Origin: a bacterium
GTDB taxonomy: Bacteria > Oederibacteriota > JAJYGY01
Direction: 5' to 3'
Length of the DNA stretch: 15,249 bases
NCBI GenBank assembly: GCA_021790555.1
Contig: JAJYGY010000265.1
Span: 1-15,249 of the forward strand
Numbering within the stretch: the first letter of the stretch is position 1; every line of letters begins with the position of its first letter. The notes beneath the pieces are model-generated. The model saw only the letters and a list, made by a program, of their open reading frames with translations. It had not been told where the DNA came from and made no database searches. This document shows positions 7,577 through 14,692 of the stretch, in pieces. The position numbers and the translations under genes are program-made.

Positions 7577-7617
7577 ACGCCCCCGGCTCGCGCATGCTTT
7601 TCCTGCCGGTTTCAACA

Positions 7618-7633
7618 TGTAACATTTTGTAAC
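7618..7633. promoter_or_regulatory. Direct repeat TGTAAC-N4-TGTAAC: probable response-regulator operator
   Basis: Two exact copies of TGTAAC (7618-7623 and 7628-7633) are separated by ATTT, so their starts are 10 bases apart, one turn of the helix. OmpR/PhoB-family regulators bind such tandem half-sites as head-to-tail dimers; CpxR boxes (GTAAA-N5-GTAAA) have the same geometry and nearly the same core. The site lies between the divergent small membrane gene and the OmpR-family regulator gene at 7675, just upstream of the regulator's expected -35 position. Autoregulation and control of the divergent gene are the natural reading, though not proven. Confidence 0.6.
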
Positions 7634-7639
7634 CCGGCG

Positions 7640-7668
7640 CTGGAGCGGGCGGTCCGCCATGTTAAAAT
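7640..7668 (+). promoter_or_regulatory. Candidate promoter for the response regulator, implying a leaderless mRNA
   Basis: TAAAAT (7663-7668) is a 5 of 6 match to a -10 box and ends 6 bases before the ATG at 7675. Transcription would begin at or within a base or two of the start codon. No Shine-Dalgarno sequence is visible before that ATG. The hexamer 17 bases upstream (CTGGAG, 7640-7645) is a poor -35, consistent with activation from the adjoining TGTAAC repeats. Confidence 0.45.
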
Positions 7669-7674
7669 CCTGGC

Positions 7675-8385
7675 ATGCCAAACCACGTGCTCATCATCGA
7701 CGACGACGAAAAGCTCGGGCGCCTGCTGAAGACCTACCTGGCCCAGTTCAACCTTTCGGCCAGCCTGGCCTTCACCCCCGACGAGGGCCTCAAGGCCTTC
7801 CACGCCCGCCGCCCGGACGCGGTGGTGCTGGACGTGATGCTGCCCGGACGCGACGGATTCCAGATCTGCCGCGAGATCCGCGAGCTTTCAGGCACCCCCA
7901 TCCTCATGCTCACCGCGCGGGGCGACCTGAGCGACCGCGTGCTGGGCCTGGAGCTGGGGGCGGACGACTACCTGCCCAAGCCCTTCGAGCCCCGCGAACT
8001 GGCGGCCCGCCTGCAGTCCCTGCTGCGCCGCGCCCAGGGCCGCCTGCCCGCCAAGGGCGTGCTGAAGTCCGGCGCCCTGCGCCTGGACCTGGACCGCCGC
8101 CAGGCCTACCTGGGGGAAAAAAACCTGGACCTGGGCACCCAGGAATTCGACCTGCTGGCCCTGTTCATGCGGAACGCCGGGGTGGCCCTGAGCCGGGACA
8201 AGATCATGGATTCGCTGCACGGCACCGACTGGGAGGCCTTCAACCGTTCGGTGGACGTGGCCATGAGCCGCCTGCGCAAGAAGCTGGGGGACAAGGCCCG
8301 CTCGCCGAAGTTCTTCAAGACGGCCTGGGGCAGCGGATACCTCTTCATCGGAAAGGTCGATTCGCATGAAGCCGGAAGAAAATGA
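7675..8385 (+). CDS. OmpR/CpxR-like two-component response regulator
   Basis: A 236-residue transcription factor with an N-terminal receiver domain (1 to about 118) and a C-terminal winged-helix DNA-binding domain (about 130-230). The receiver has the acidic pocket IIDDDE (D9-D11), phosphoacceptor D53 (VVLDVMLPGRDGF), switch Thr in LMLTARGD, and Lys in YLPKPFEP. The effector domain shows the OmpR pattern: LDLGTQEFDLLALFMRNAG, RSVDVAMSRLRKKLGD and TAWGSGYLF. It overlaps the kinase gene by 20 bases, so the two are a cognate pair. The start lacks a Shine-Dalgarno, and a -10 box ends 6 bases before it, suggesting leaderless translation. Closest by feel to CpxR/RstA regulators of envelope stress; the actual signal is unknown. 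Confidence 0.93.
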   Translation: MPNHVLIIDDDEKLGRLLKTYLAQFNLSASLAFTPDEGLKAFHARRPDAVVLDVMLPGRDGFQICREIRELSGTPILMLTARGDLSDRVLGLELGADDYLPKPFEPRELAARLQSLLRRAQGRLPAKGVLKSGALRLDLDRRQAYLGEKNLDLGTQEFDLLALFMRNAGVALSRDKIMDSLHGTDWEAFNRSVDVAMSRLRKKLGDKARSPKFFKTAWGSGYLFIGKVDSHEAGRK

Positions 8386-9697
8386 GCCCGACCAACCCTG
8401 GCGCGGCCGCCCCTTCTTCTTCCTGAAGATCTTCGGCCTGCTGCTGGCCGGACTGGTGGCGGTGTCCTTCCTGGCGGGTCCCGCCCTGCCGCCGCCCCCT
8501 CCCCACGGCTGGCACTGGGGCCCCGGCCCCAGGCCCGAGGGGCCCTGGCACTTCTTCCTGATGCACGTCTGGCGCATCTGGGTGTGGACCCTGCTCCCCC
8601 TGCTGGCGGCCGCCTTCCTGCTGGCCCTGATCCTGCGCCTGCGCGCGGACCGTGCCTGGCGCACGGCCTCGCGGCAGTCCTCCCCGCCCTGGGTGGGCCG
8701 CCATTCCCTCTTTTCCAGGATCTTCGGGCTCTTCCTCCTGCTGCTGGCCGTCTCCATCCTGCTGGCCTTCATCCACCCCCTGCTGCACCTGCGCGTGGAG
8801 GTCTTCCAGCGCTGCCTGCGCTTCCCCGGCCCCGTGCTTTTCTTCCTGGGTCGAATCCTGATTCTCCTGCTGCTGGGCTTCCTGGCCCTGTCCTGGATCT
8901 TCCGGCCCCTGCGCTGGCTGATGCGCGGGGTGTGGGAGATTTCCAACGGCAACCTGGACTTCCAGTTCCCCTCCGGCGCCCGCGGCGAGGTGGGCTACCT
9001 GGCCGACCAGTTCAACCGCATGGTGCGGCGGGTCAGGGAGATGGTCGAATCCAAGGCCAGGCTGGTGCGCGACGTCAGCCACGAGCTGCGCAGCCCCCTG
9101 GCCCGGGTCAAGGTGGCCGTGGAGATGATGCCCCGGGGCGCCCTGAAGTCCTCGGTGATGCAGGACATCGCCGAAATGGAGATCATGCTGACGGAGATCC
9201 TGGAGGGCGAGCAGCTGAGGAATTCCAACGGGGGGCTGAGGATGGAAAAGGTGGCCCTTTCGGCCCTGGCCCGGGAGACGGTGGCCAAGTACCAGGGCCG
9301 CCGCCCCGGACTGAGGCTGAAGGCGCGGGCCCCGCGCCTGGTGCTGCGGGCCGATCCGGCCCGCCTGCGCACGGTGCTGGGCAACGTGGCGGAGAACGCG
9401 CTGAAATATTCGCGGGGGAGCCGGAAGCCGGTGGAGATGGAACTGCGGCGGGAGGAGGGGCGGGCGGTGGTGGAGATCCGGGACCACGGGGTGGGCGTTC
9501 CCGAGGCGGAGCAGGAGAAGGTCTTCGAGCCCTTCTACCGGGTGGACCAGTCGCGCGCCAAGAAAACGGGGGGATACGGGCTGGGCCTGAGCCTGTGCCG
9601 CGAGATCATGCGGGCCCACGGCGGCGAAATTTCCCTGCGAAGCCGCCCGGGCCAAGGCACCACCGTAAGGCTGGAATTTCCGATGACGCCGCGTTGA
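8366..9697 (+). CDS. Four-span membrane sensor histidine kinase
   Basis: A 443-residue inner-membrane kinase, partner of the regulator it overlaps. Predicted spans are at about 17-38, 70-91, 115-137 and 157-178. A HAMP domain (about 179-231) is followed by the H-box VRDVSHELRSPLARVK (phosphorylated H239). The ATP-binding domain has N-box NVAENALKYS (N340, N344), G1 DHGVGVP (D373), F-box EPFYRVD and G2 GGYGLGLS. There is no large periplasmic sensor domain. The first external loop (about 39-68) is short and rich in Pro, His and Trp (PPPPPHGWHWGPGP), and the second (about 138-156) is also short, with His and Cys. This suggests sensing within the membrane, through a partner protein, or by metal contact in the first loop. 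GGAAAGG precedes the ATG by 9 bases. The gene converges on rdgB with 15 bases between them and no clear terminator. Confidence 0.92.
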   Translation: MKPEENEPDQPWRGRPFFFLKIFGLLLAGLVAVSFLAGPALPPPPPHGWHWGPGPRPEGPWHFFLMHVWRIWVWTLLPLLAAAFLLALILRLRADRAWRTASRQSSPPWVGRHSLFSRIFGLFLLLLAVSILLAFIHPLLHLRVEVFQRCLRFPGPVLFFLGRILILLLLGFLALSWIFRPLRWLMRGVWEISNGNLDFQFPSGARGEVGYLADQFNRMVRRVREMVESKARLVRDVSHELRSPLARVKVAVEMMPRGALKSSVMQDIAEMEIMLTEILEGEQLRNSNGGLRMEKVALSALARETVAKYQGRRPGLRLKARAPRLVLRADPARLRTVLGNVAENALKYSRGSRKPVEMELRREEGRAVVEIRDHGVGVPEAEQEKVFEPFYRVDQSRAKKTGGYGLGLSLCREIMRAHGGEISLRSRPGQGTTVRLEFPMTPR

Positions 9698-9712
9698 GGC
9701 CCGGCGGCCGTC

Positions 9713-10306
9713 TCACCACCGCTCCAGCAGCAGCCTCAGCTTGGCCAGGGCCCTTCCACGGTGGCTGATCCGGTTCTTCTCCTCCATGCCCAGCTGGGCG
9801 AAGGTCTTCCCCAGTTCGGGCACGAAGAACACGGGGTCGTAACCGAACCCCTGGCCGCCCTCCGGTTTTTCGGTGATCAGGCCGTCGCAGCGGCCGTCCA
9901 CCCAGTCCTCCCGGTCCCCGGGCTCCCTCAGGCACAGCACGGTTCGGAACGCGGCCCGCCGCTGCCCGCCCCGGAAGGCGGCCATCTCGGCCAGCAGCTT
10001 GCGGTTGTTGTCGTCATAGCTGCATCCCTCCCCGGCATAGCGGGCCGAATAGACCCCGGGCGCCCCCTCCAGGGCGTCGACTTCCAGCCCCGTGTCGTCG
10101 GAAACCGAAAGCAGGCCCGTGGCCTGGGCCGCCGAGCGCGCCTTCTTCTGGGCGTTCTGAAGCAGGGTCTCGCCGTCCTCCACCACCTCGGGCAGGCCGC
10201 CGGGCAGGTCGTCCGCCCCCAGCACCCGGTAGGGCAGGCCCCGCAGGGCCAGGCGGATCTCCTCCACCTTGTGCTTGTTGTGGGTCGCCAAAACCAGATC
10301 TCTCAT
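9713..10306 (-). CDS. rdgB: XTP/dITP diphosphatase (RdgB/HAM1 family)
   Basis: Hydrolyses non-canonical purine nucleotides (ITP, dITP, XTP) to monophosphates and pyrophosphate, keeping them out of DNA and RNA. At 197 residues it is the same length as E. coli RdgB. Family motifs are all present: N-terminal LATHNKHKVEEI, SDDTGLEVDAL with the catalytic Asp pair, GAPGVYSARYAG, GFGYDPVFFVP and the C-terminal KNRISHRGRAL. AAAGGCGG lies a few bases before the ATG. It is the last gene of a leftward operon, 21 bases after rph; rph-rdgB pairing is common in bacteria. With MazG it is the second house-cleaning NTP pyrophosphatase in this window, though the two are in separate transcription units. Confidence 0.96.
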   Translation of the reverse strand: MRDLVLATHNKHKVEEIRLALRGLPYRVLGADDLPGGLPEVVEDGETLLQNAQKKARSAAQATGLLSVSDDTGLEVDALEGAPGVYSARYAGEGCSYDDNNRKLLAEMAAFRGGQRRAAFRTVLCLREPGDREDWVDGRCDGLITEKPEGGQGFGYDPVFFVPELGKTFAQLGMEEKNRISHRGRALAKLRLLLERW

Positions 10307-10327
10307 GCAAAACCGCCTTTCCGGGGC

Positions 10328-11047
10328 TCACAAGGCCCCCAATTCCCTCCTCTGCATTTCCACCAGTTCGGCCGCGCCCTTCCGGGCCAAGTCCATCAGC
10401 AGGTCCATCTCGCCCCGGCTGAAGGGTTTCTCCTCCGCCGTGGCCTGCACCTCCACCAGGTTGCCGGCGCCGGTGACGACCACGTTCATGTCCACGTCCG
10501 CGGCCGAGTCCTCCAGGTAGCACAGGTCCAGCCTGGCCTCCCCCTGGAACAGGCCCACCGAGGTGGCCGCCACGAAATCGGAAAGGGGCAGCCGCGCCAG
10601 CCTGCCCTCGGCCACCAGGGGCCTGAGCGCGTCCACCAGCGCCAGGAAACCGCCGGTGATGGAGGCCGTGCGCGTGCCGCCGTCGGCCTGGATGACGTCG
10701 CAGTCGATGAGCACGGTGCGCTCACCCAGGGCCTTCATGTCCAGGACCGACCTCAGGGAACGGCCGATCAGGCGCATGATCTCGTGGGTCCTGCCCGAAA
10801 GCTTCCCCTTGGCCGACTCGCGCGGCACCCGCTGCGGCGAGGACCGGGGAAGCATGGCGTATTCGGCCGTGATCCAGCCCTCCCCCTTCCCCTTCAGGAA
10901 GGGGGGCACGGCCTCGTCCACGGTGGCGGCGCACAGGACCCGCGTGTCCCCCACCTCGATCAAGACCGAGCCGGGCACGCCCTTGAGGTAGCGGCGGGTG
11001 ACCTTCACGGGCCTCATCTGGTCTGGTTTCCTCCCGTCCGGACGCAT
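10328..11047 (-). CDS. rph: Ribonuclease PH
   Basis: Phosphorolytic 3'-to-5' exoribonuclease that trims tRNA 3' ends and takes part in rRNA decay; it acts as a hexamer. The 239-residue length matches the family (E. coli 238). Recognisable segments: MRPDGRKPDQMRPVKVTR at the start, EGWITAEYAMLPRSSPQR, GRTHEIMRLIGRSLR, IDCDVIQADGGTRTASITG (catalytic region) and YLEDSAADVDMNVVVTGAG followed by EVQATAEEKPFS. AGGAGG lies 5 bases before the ATG, inside the 12-base gap after the tonB stop. The gene is therefore at the distal end of the Ton cluster operon, an odd pairing of RNA processing with envelope energy transduction that may reflect chance operon fusion. Confidence 0.97.
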   Translation of the reverse strand: MRPDGRKPDQMRPVKVTRRYLKGVPGSVLIEVGDTRVLCAATVDEAVPPFLKGKGEGWITAEYAMLPRSSPQRVPRESAKGKLSGRTHEIMRLIGRSLRSVLDMKALGERTVLIDCDVIQADGGTRTASITGGFLALVDALRPLVAEGRLARLPLSDFVAATSVGLFQGEARLDLCYLEDSAADVDMNVVVTGAGNLVEVQATAEEKPFSRGEMDLLMDLARKGAAELVEMQRRELGAL

Positions 11048-11059
11048 GCGCCCTCCTTG

Positions 11060-11797
11060 TCAGTGCTTGTATTGGAAGTTGAAGGTCAGCTGCCCCTGCA
11101 TGTCCACCTGGGGCGCGTCCGCGGGCAGCGGGTCGAAGACCATGGATTTCGCCTTCTCGATGGCGATCTGGTCGATCTGGGGATAGCCCGAAGCCTGGGT
11201 CAGCTGCACGTTGCGAACCAGGCCGCCCGGCGCCACCGTGATGGTGATGACCAGGGTGGCCTCCTCGGGAAGGTCCTTGGGGAAGCCCCAGTCCACGGCC
11301 CGGTAACCCCGGCTGCCGATGGCCCCGGTGATCTGGGGGGCCCCCTGCTGCGAGCCGGGCTGTTCGGCGTCGCCCAGGCCCCCCTGGGAAAGCTGGTCCG
11401 GATTCGCCTGCTGCGGCTTCAGGCCGATGGGCATGGAGGCTTCCTCCTTGCGCAGCTGGTCCAGCGACGGGGCGGGGTTGACGTGGGGCGGGTGGCGCCG
11501 CGGCTCGGGCTTGGGGGCGATGCGCAGCTGCCCCTGGGCGGTGTCCAGGCTGCGTGCCAGGGGCGAGGGCTGGCTGGGCGGCGAGGCGGCCATCCGCTTG
11601 GCAGCGCCGGGCGCCCCGCTGCCCCGGCCCTGGGGGATGGGCCCCTGGATGGTCTCGACGGTGAGGATGGCCGCCTGGGGAAGCGCGGCCCCCCGCCACA
11701 GCAGCCCGGCCGCCACCAGCAGCAGCAGGGCGTGCGCCAGCGCCGAAACACCCAGGAAAAAGGGGTCCTTGTAGGGCTGTTTGAGGTTGAAGTTCAT
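11060..11797 (-). CDS. tonB: TonB-family energy transducer
   Basis: A 245-residue periplasm-spanning protein that would carry proton-motive energy from ExbB/ExbD to an outer-membrane receptor. It has a short cytoplasmic N-terminus (MNFNLKQPYKDPFF), one signal-anchor span (about 14-35), a Pro/Gln/Ala/Ser-rich periplasmic region (about 50-160), and a C-terminal TonB domain (about 165-245). That domain contains VAPGGLVRNVQLTQASGYPQ and AIEKAKSMVFDPLP. The proline-rich region lacks the regular Glu-Pro/Lys-Pro repeats of E. coli TonB. GGGAG stands 9 bases before the ATG, and the gene begins 16 bases after exbD. TolA is the alternative, but the C-terminal domain reads as TonB. Position directly after ExbB/ExbD confirms the role. 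Confidence 0.9.
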   Translation of the reverse strand: MNFNLKQPYKDPFFLGVSALAHALLLLVAAGLLWRGAALPQAAILTVETIQGPIPQGRGSGAPGAAKRMAASPPSQPSPLARSLDTAQGQLRIAPKPEPRRHPPHVNPAPSLDQLRKEEASMPIGLKPQQANPDQLSQGGLGDAEQPGSQQGAPQITGAIGSRGYRAVDWGFPKDLPEEATLVITITVAPGGLVRNVQLTQASGYPQIDQIAIEKAKSMVFDPLPADAPQVDMQGQLTFNFQYKH

Positions 11798-11813
11798 GCG
11801 CGGTGCTCCCGGA

Positions 11814-12218
11814 TCACTTCGGCTGCGCGGTCGCTATCGCCAACCTGTCCGCGCCCGCCTCCTTGGCCGCGTCCAGCACCTCCACCACGCGGCCGTGCAG
11901 GGCGTCCTTGTCCGCGTCGATGATGACCATCTTGTCCTGCTGCTGGTCCAGGGCCTGCTTCAGCAGGTAGGAAAGCTGGCCCAGGGGCACCTCCTGGTCC
12001 CTCAGGAAAATGCGTCCGTCCGAGGTCACGGTGACGCTGGTGGCCTGGCCCTGCTCCTGCGACTGGGATTTCGCCTTGGGCAGCTTGATCTTGATCTGCC
12101 CCTGGATGAGCAGGGGCGTGGTCACCATGAAGACCACCAGCAGCACCAGGACCACGTCGGTGAAGGGGATCATGTTGATGCCCACGTCCAGGCGGCTGGA
12201 AATCCTAGGCTTCCTCAC
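11814..12218 (-). CDS. exbD: ExbD/TolR-family proton channel subunit
   Basis: A 134-residue inner-membrane protein that with ExbB forms the proton-driven motor powering TonB. One N-terminal span (about 22-40) begins with the essential membrane Asp (INMIPFTDVVLVLLVVFMV, D21). The periplasmic domain (about 60-130) includes VTVTSDGRIFLRDQEVPLGQL and the conserved MVIIDADKDALHGRVVEVLDAAK. Translation starts at a GTG (12216-12218) with GGAGGTG 4-5 bases upstream; this start overlaps the end of exbB by 14 bases, which implies translational coupling. ExbD and TolR cannot be told apart by these features alone; the TonB-type partner downstream favours ExbD. Confidence 0.93.
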   Translation of the reverse strand: MRKPRISSRLDVGINMIPFTDVVLVLLVVFMVTTPLLIQGQIKIKLPKAKSQSQEQGQATSVTVTSDGRIFLRDQEVPLGQLSYLLKQALDQQQDKMVIIDADKDALHGRVVEVLDAAKEAGADRLAIATAQPK

Positions 12219-12861
12219 GGGCCACCTCCGGCCGCCCGGCGGCCTTGTCCTGGAAGGCTTCGATGAGTTCGGAGGAGGCCAGGGCCATGCGCGTGTCCAG
12301 CCTGGCGGCCTTGCGGGCGAAGTAGTTGTAGGCGAACACGGCCGGCACGGCCACCACCAGGCCGGCCGCCGTGCAGACCAGGGCCTCGGCGATCCCGGCG
12401 GAAACCACGTTGGCGCCCGTCTCCTTGGCCACCACCAGGGCCTGGAAGGCGCTGATGACGCCCACCACGGTGCCGAAGAGGCCCACGTAGGGGGCCACGC
12501 TCCCCAGGCTGCCCAGCAGTCCCAGCCGGTTCTCCAGGTCCAGCATCTCCTCGGCCGACCGGCGCTCCATGGCCTCCTCCAGCAGCGCCTTGTCCCGGGT
12601 CTCGTGGGCCAGGCCGGCGTGGAGCACGGCCGCCACGCTGCTCTCCTCGGCCTGGGTCAGGCCGGCGGCCTCCTGGGCCTTGCCCGCCCGCACCAGCTTG
12701 CACACCCTCCCGCAAAGCCGGTCCGAACCCTTCTCGGCCCGGCGGAAGCGCCACCAGCGTTCCAGGATGATCATCCAGCTGAGCACCGAACAGGCCGCCA
12801 GCACCAGCATGGTCCACCCGCCCTTGAACAGCAGCTGCAAAAAGCTGTCCCCCTGCATCAT
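12205..12861 (-). CDS. exbB: ExbB/TolQ/MotA-family proton channel subunit
   Basis: A 218-residue inner-membrane protein with three spans (about 15-36, 112-140 and 152-178), the family architecture, and a cytoplasmic domain between spans 1 and 2. The conserved core LGSVAPYVGLFGTVVGVISAF (span 2) and GIAEALVCTAAGLVVAVPAVFAYN (span 3) is clear. It would form the pentameric channel around ExbD helices. AGGAGG lies 8 bases before the first of two adjacent ATG codons, so the first is preferred. The gene starts 43 bases after the stop of the outer-membrane barrel gene and overlaps exbD by 14 bases. Confidence 0.94.
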   Translation of the reverse strand: MMQGDSFLQLLFKGGWTMLVLAACSVLSWMIILERWWRFRRAEKGSDRLCGRVCKLVRAGKAQEAAGLTQAEESSVAAVLHAGLAHETRDKALLEEAMERRSAEEMLDLENRLGLLGSLGSVAPYVGLFGTVVGVISAFQALVVAKETGANVVSAGIAEALVCTAAGLVVAVPAVFAYNYFARKAARLDTRMALASSELIEAFQDKAAGRPEVAREEA

Positions 12862-12904
12862 GGAAAAGGCCTCCTAGAGATGAGATGGCAATCCTACACC
12901 GGCG

Positions 12905-14692
12905 TCAGAAATACAGGTCCACCCCGGCCCCCACGGTGGGCCTGGCTTCGGGATATCCCCACCAGTCCTCCACGTCCTGGGCCAGCAGGTTGTCCCCCTG
13001 GACGAAGACTTCCAGCCATTCCCGGGCCTGCCAGCCCAGCTTCAGGTTCAGGCCCAGGCTGGCCGGCGCCTGGGCCGACCCGGTCTGGCTTACGTACCGC
13101 GCCGCCAGGGCGTCCAGGGAGGCCTGGCCCAGGAAGGCGCCCCAGGCCCCCTTGACGCCGAGGCGGACGCGCTGCTGCGGCAGGTAGGTCAGGTGCAGGC
13201 TGGGGTCGTCCAGGTTGGTGCCCTGCTGCAGGCGCAGCTGGAGGAACTGCTCGAAGCCCGGCAGGAAGGCGTATTGTTCGTCCAGGTCGCCGCCGGCCAC
13301 CCGGCTGCGGCCAGTGTTGACCGGCGACCACAGGTGGCGCCCCGCGGGGTCGTCCAGCACGATGGTGTTCTCGGTCTGGCGGGCGAAGCCGGCAAGTTCC
13401 AGGCTGAGGCTGCCGAACCACGAGCCGCGTAGCCCGGCCCGGCCGGCCCAGTCGTCCTGCGAGGGGTTCAGGGCCGGATTGGGCAGCACCGGATCCTGTT
13501 CGAACAGGGCGCCCGAAAAGAAGGGCCTGGTCTGGCCGGGGTTGAAGGAGACGAAAAGGTCCACCTGGCTGTTGATCCTCTCCTCCCAGTCCAGCAGGGG
13601 CGCCAGCAGGAATCCGGAATGGTCCCCGCCCACCCAGGACAGGCCCAGCCCCAGGCCCAGGTGGGCCCCGGTGAAGGGCGCGAAGCGGTCGTGGAATTCC
13701 AGCCCTCCCAGGGGAAAGCCCTGGCCCAGGCCGCCGGCCCCCAGGGCCGCGGACTGGCCAACATAACCCAGGTTGCCGTCCAGGGAAAGGCTGAATCCGC
13801 CGCCGTCCAGGGAGAGGTCCTTTTCCCAGCGGCCCCTCAGCCGGGTGAGGCTTTCCTGGAAAGCCTGGCCCTGGCCCGGCAACAGCAGCTGGGCCTCGTC
13901 GTGCCGCAGGTTGATGGTCTGGTTGAAGAGGCCGGGATAGGTCCCCTCCCAGGTCAGGCGGGCGCTCTGGCGGGCGCGTTCCAGGTCCTGGCCCGCCTGG
14001 GTGATGTAGGGAAGGGCCAGCTGCCGTTCGTCCCCGGAGACCTGGGCCTGCAGGCGGTTGCGCGCGCCCACCTGCCAGGAGACCTGCCCCAGGATCCGGC
14101 CCCGGCGCCAGGAGGGATTCCGGTCTCCCAGGGGCGTGCCGTCGGCCAGGGTGGCCGCCACCGGGGCGCCGTCGCTCTGCCGGCCGCCCGCCTGAACCAG
14201 GTAGTCCCAGGCCCCCAGTTCCTGGCCGAAGAGGAGGTCCAGCAGGCCGGTGTCGGCCGTCCCCCAGGAGCCCTCCAGGTGGCCGTAGGACGTGCGGGCC
14301 GTGTAGGTGACCTCCTCAAGGTTCAGCTTGCCGGACTGGGCGCCCGCCTGGTTTTTGCTGGCCCCCTGCTCCCCGGGCGAGGCCCGCACTCCCTCGGTGG
14401 TGTCCAGGTTGAGGCGGAACTCGCCGCGGGCCTTGTCCATCTTGGCCTCGCCCTCCCCGGTGATCACCATCTCGGGCAGCTTGAAGAAGGGTTCGTTGGT
14501 GCTTGGCTGGCGGGTCAGCGAAAAGGGCGCGCCGGCCTCGGGAGCCTGCACGGCGGGCTTGGAGGTGCGGCTGGTCGGGATTTCCTGGCCCGCCAGGGCC
14601 TCCTCCTCGGCCGCGCGCAGGGCCGTCGCCAGGGGGGCCGCCAAAAGGGCCGCCCAGCCGGCCAGCAGGCAGAAGGTCAGGACGCGCCTCAT
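12905..14692 (-). CDS. TonB-associated outer-membrane beta-barrel protein lacking a plug domain
   Basis: A 595-residue secreted protein. The signal peptide is clear (MRRVLTFCLLAGWAALLAA, cleavage near ALRA-AE, about 26-27). After a low-complexity segment comes LPEMVITGEGE (72-82), which resembles a TonB box. TonB-dependent receptors then have a plug domain of roughly 120-150 residues. Here only about 40 disordered residues (Gly/Ala/Gln/Ser-rich) lead to a long series of amphipathic strands with alternating aromatic and hydrophobic residues, ending in VGAGVDLYF with the terminal Phe of outer-membrane barrels. The C-terminal part (about 400-595) reads like a TonB-receptor barrel. The ATG overlaps the TPR gene stop (ATGA) with GGGGAGG 7 bases upstream, and exbB-exbD-tonB follow. 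The likely role is a TonB-energised or TonB-associated porin-like protein; the substrate is unknown. Confidence 0.75.
   Translation of the reverse strand: MRRVLTFCLLAGWAALLAAPLATALRAAEEEALAGQEIPTSRTSKPAVQAPEAGAPFSLTRQPSTNEPFFKLPEMVITGEGEAKMDKARGEFRLNLDTTEGVRASPGEQGASKNQAGAQSGKLNLEEVTYTARTSYGHLEGSWGTADTGLLDLLFGQELGAWDYLVQAGGRQSDGAPVAATLADGTPLGDRNPSWRRGRILGQVSWQVGARNRLQAQVSGDERQLALPYITQAGQDLERARQSARLTWEGTYPGLFNQTINLRHDEAQLLLPGQGQAFQESLTRLRGRWEKDLSLDGGGFSLSLDGNLGYVGQSAALGAGGLGQGFPLGGLEFHDRFAPFTGAHLGLGLGLSWVGGDHSGFLLAPLLDWEERINSQVDLFVSFNPGQTRPFFSGALFEQDPVLPNPALNPSQDDWAGRAGLRGSWFGSLSLELAGFARQTENTIVLDDPAGRHLWSPVNTGRSRVAGGDLDEQYAFLPGFEQFLQLRLQQGTNLDDPSLHLTYLPQQRVRLGVKGAWGAFLGQASLDALAARYVSQTGSAQAPASLGLNLKLGWQAREWLEVFVQGDNLLAQDVEDWWGYPEARPTVGAGVDLYF

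Noticed and set aside
9761..11923. A 720-codon open frame on the plus strand across rdgB, rph and tonB
   Set aside because: It is an antisense shadow produced by high GC codon bias. The minus-strand genes there are unmistakable by motif, length and ribosome-binding sites, and the plus-strand product is a low-complexity His/Gln/Gly/Leu sequence.
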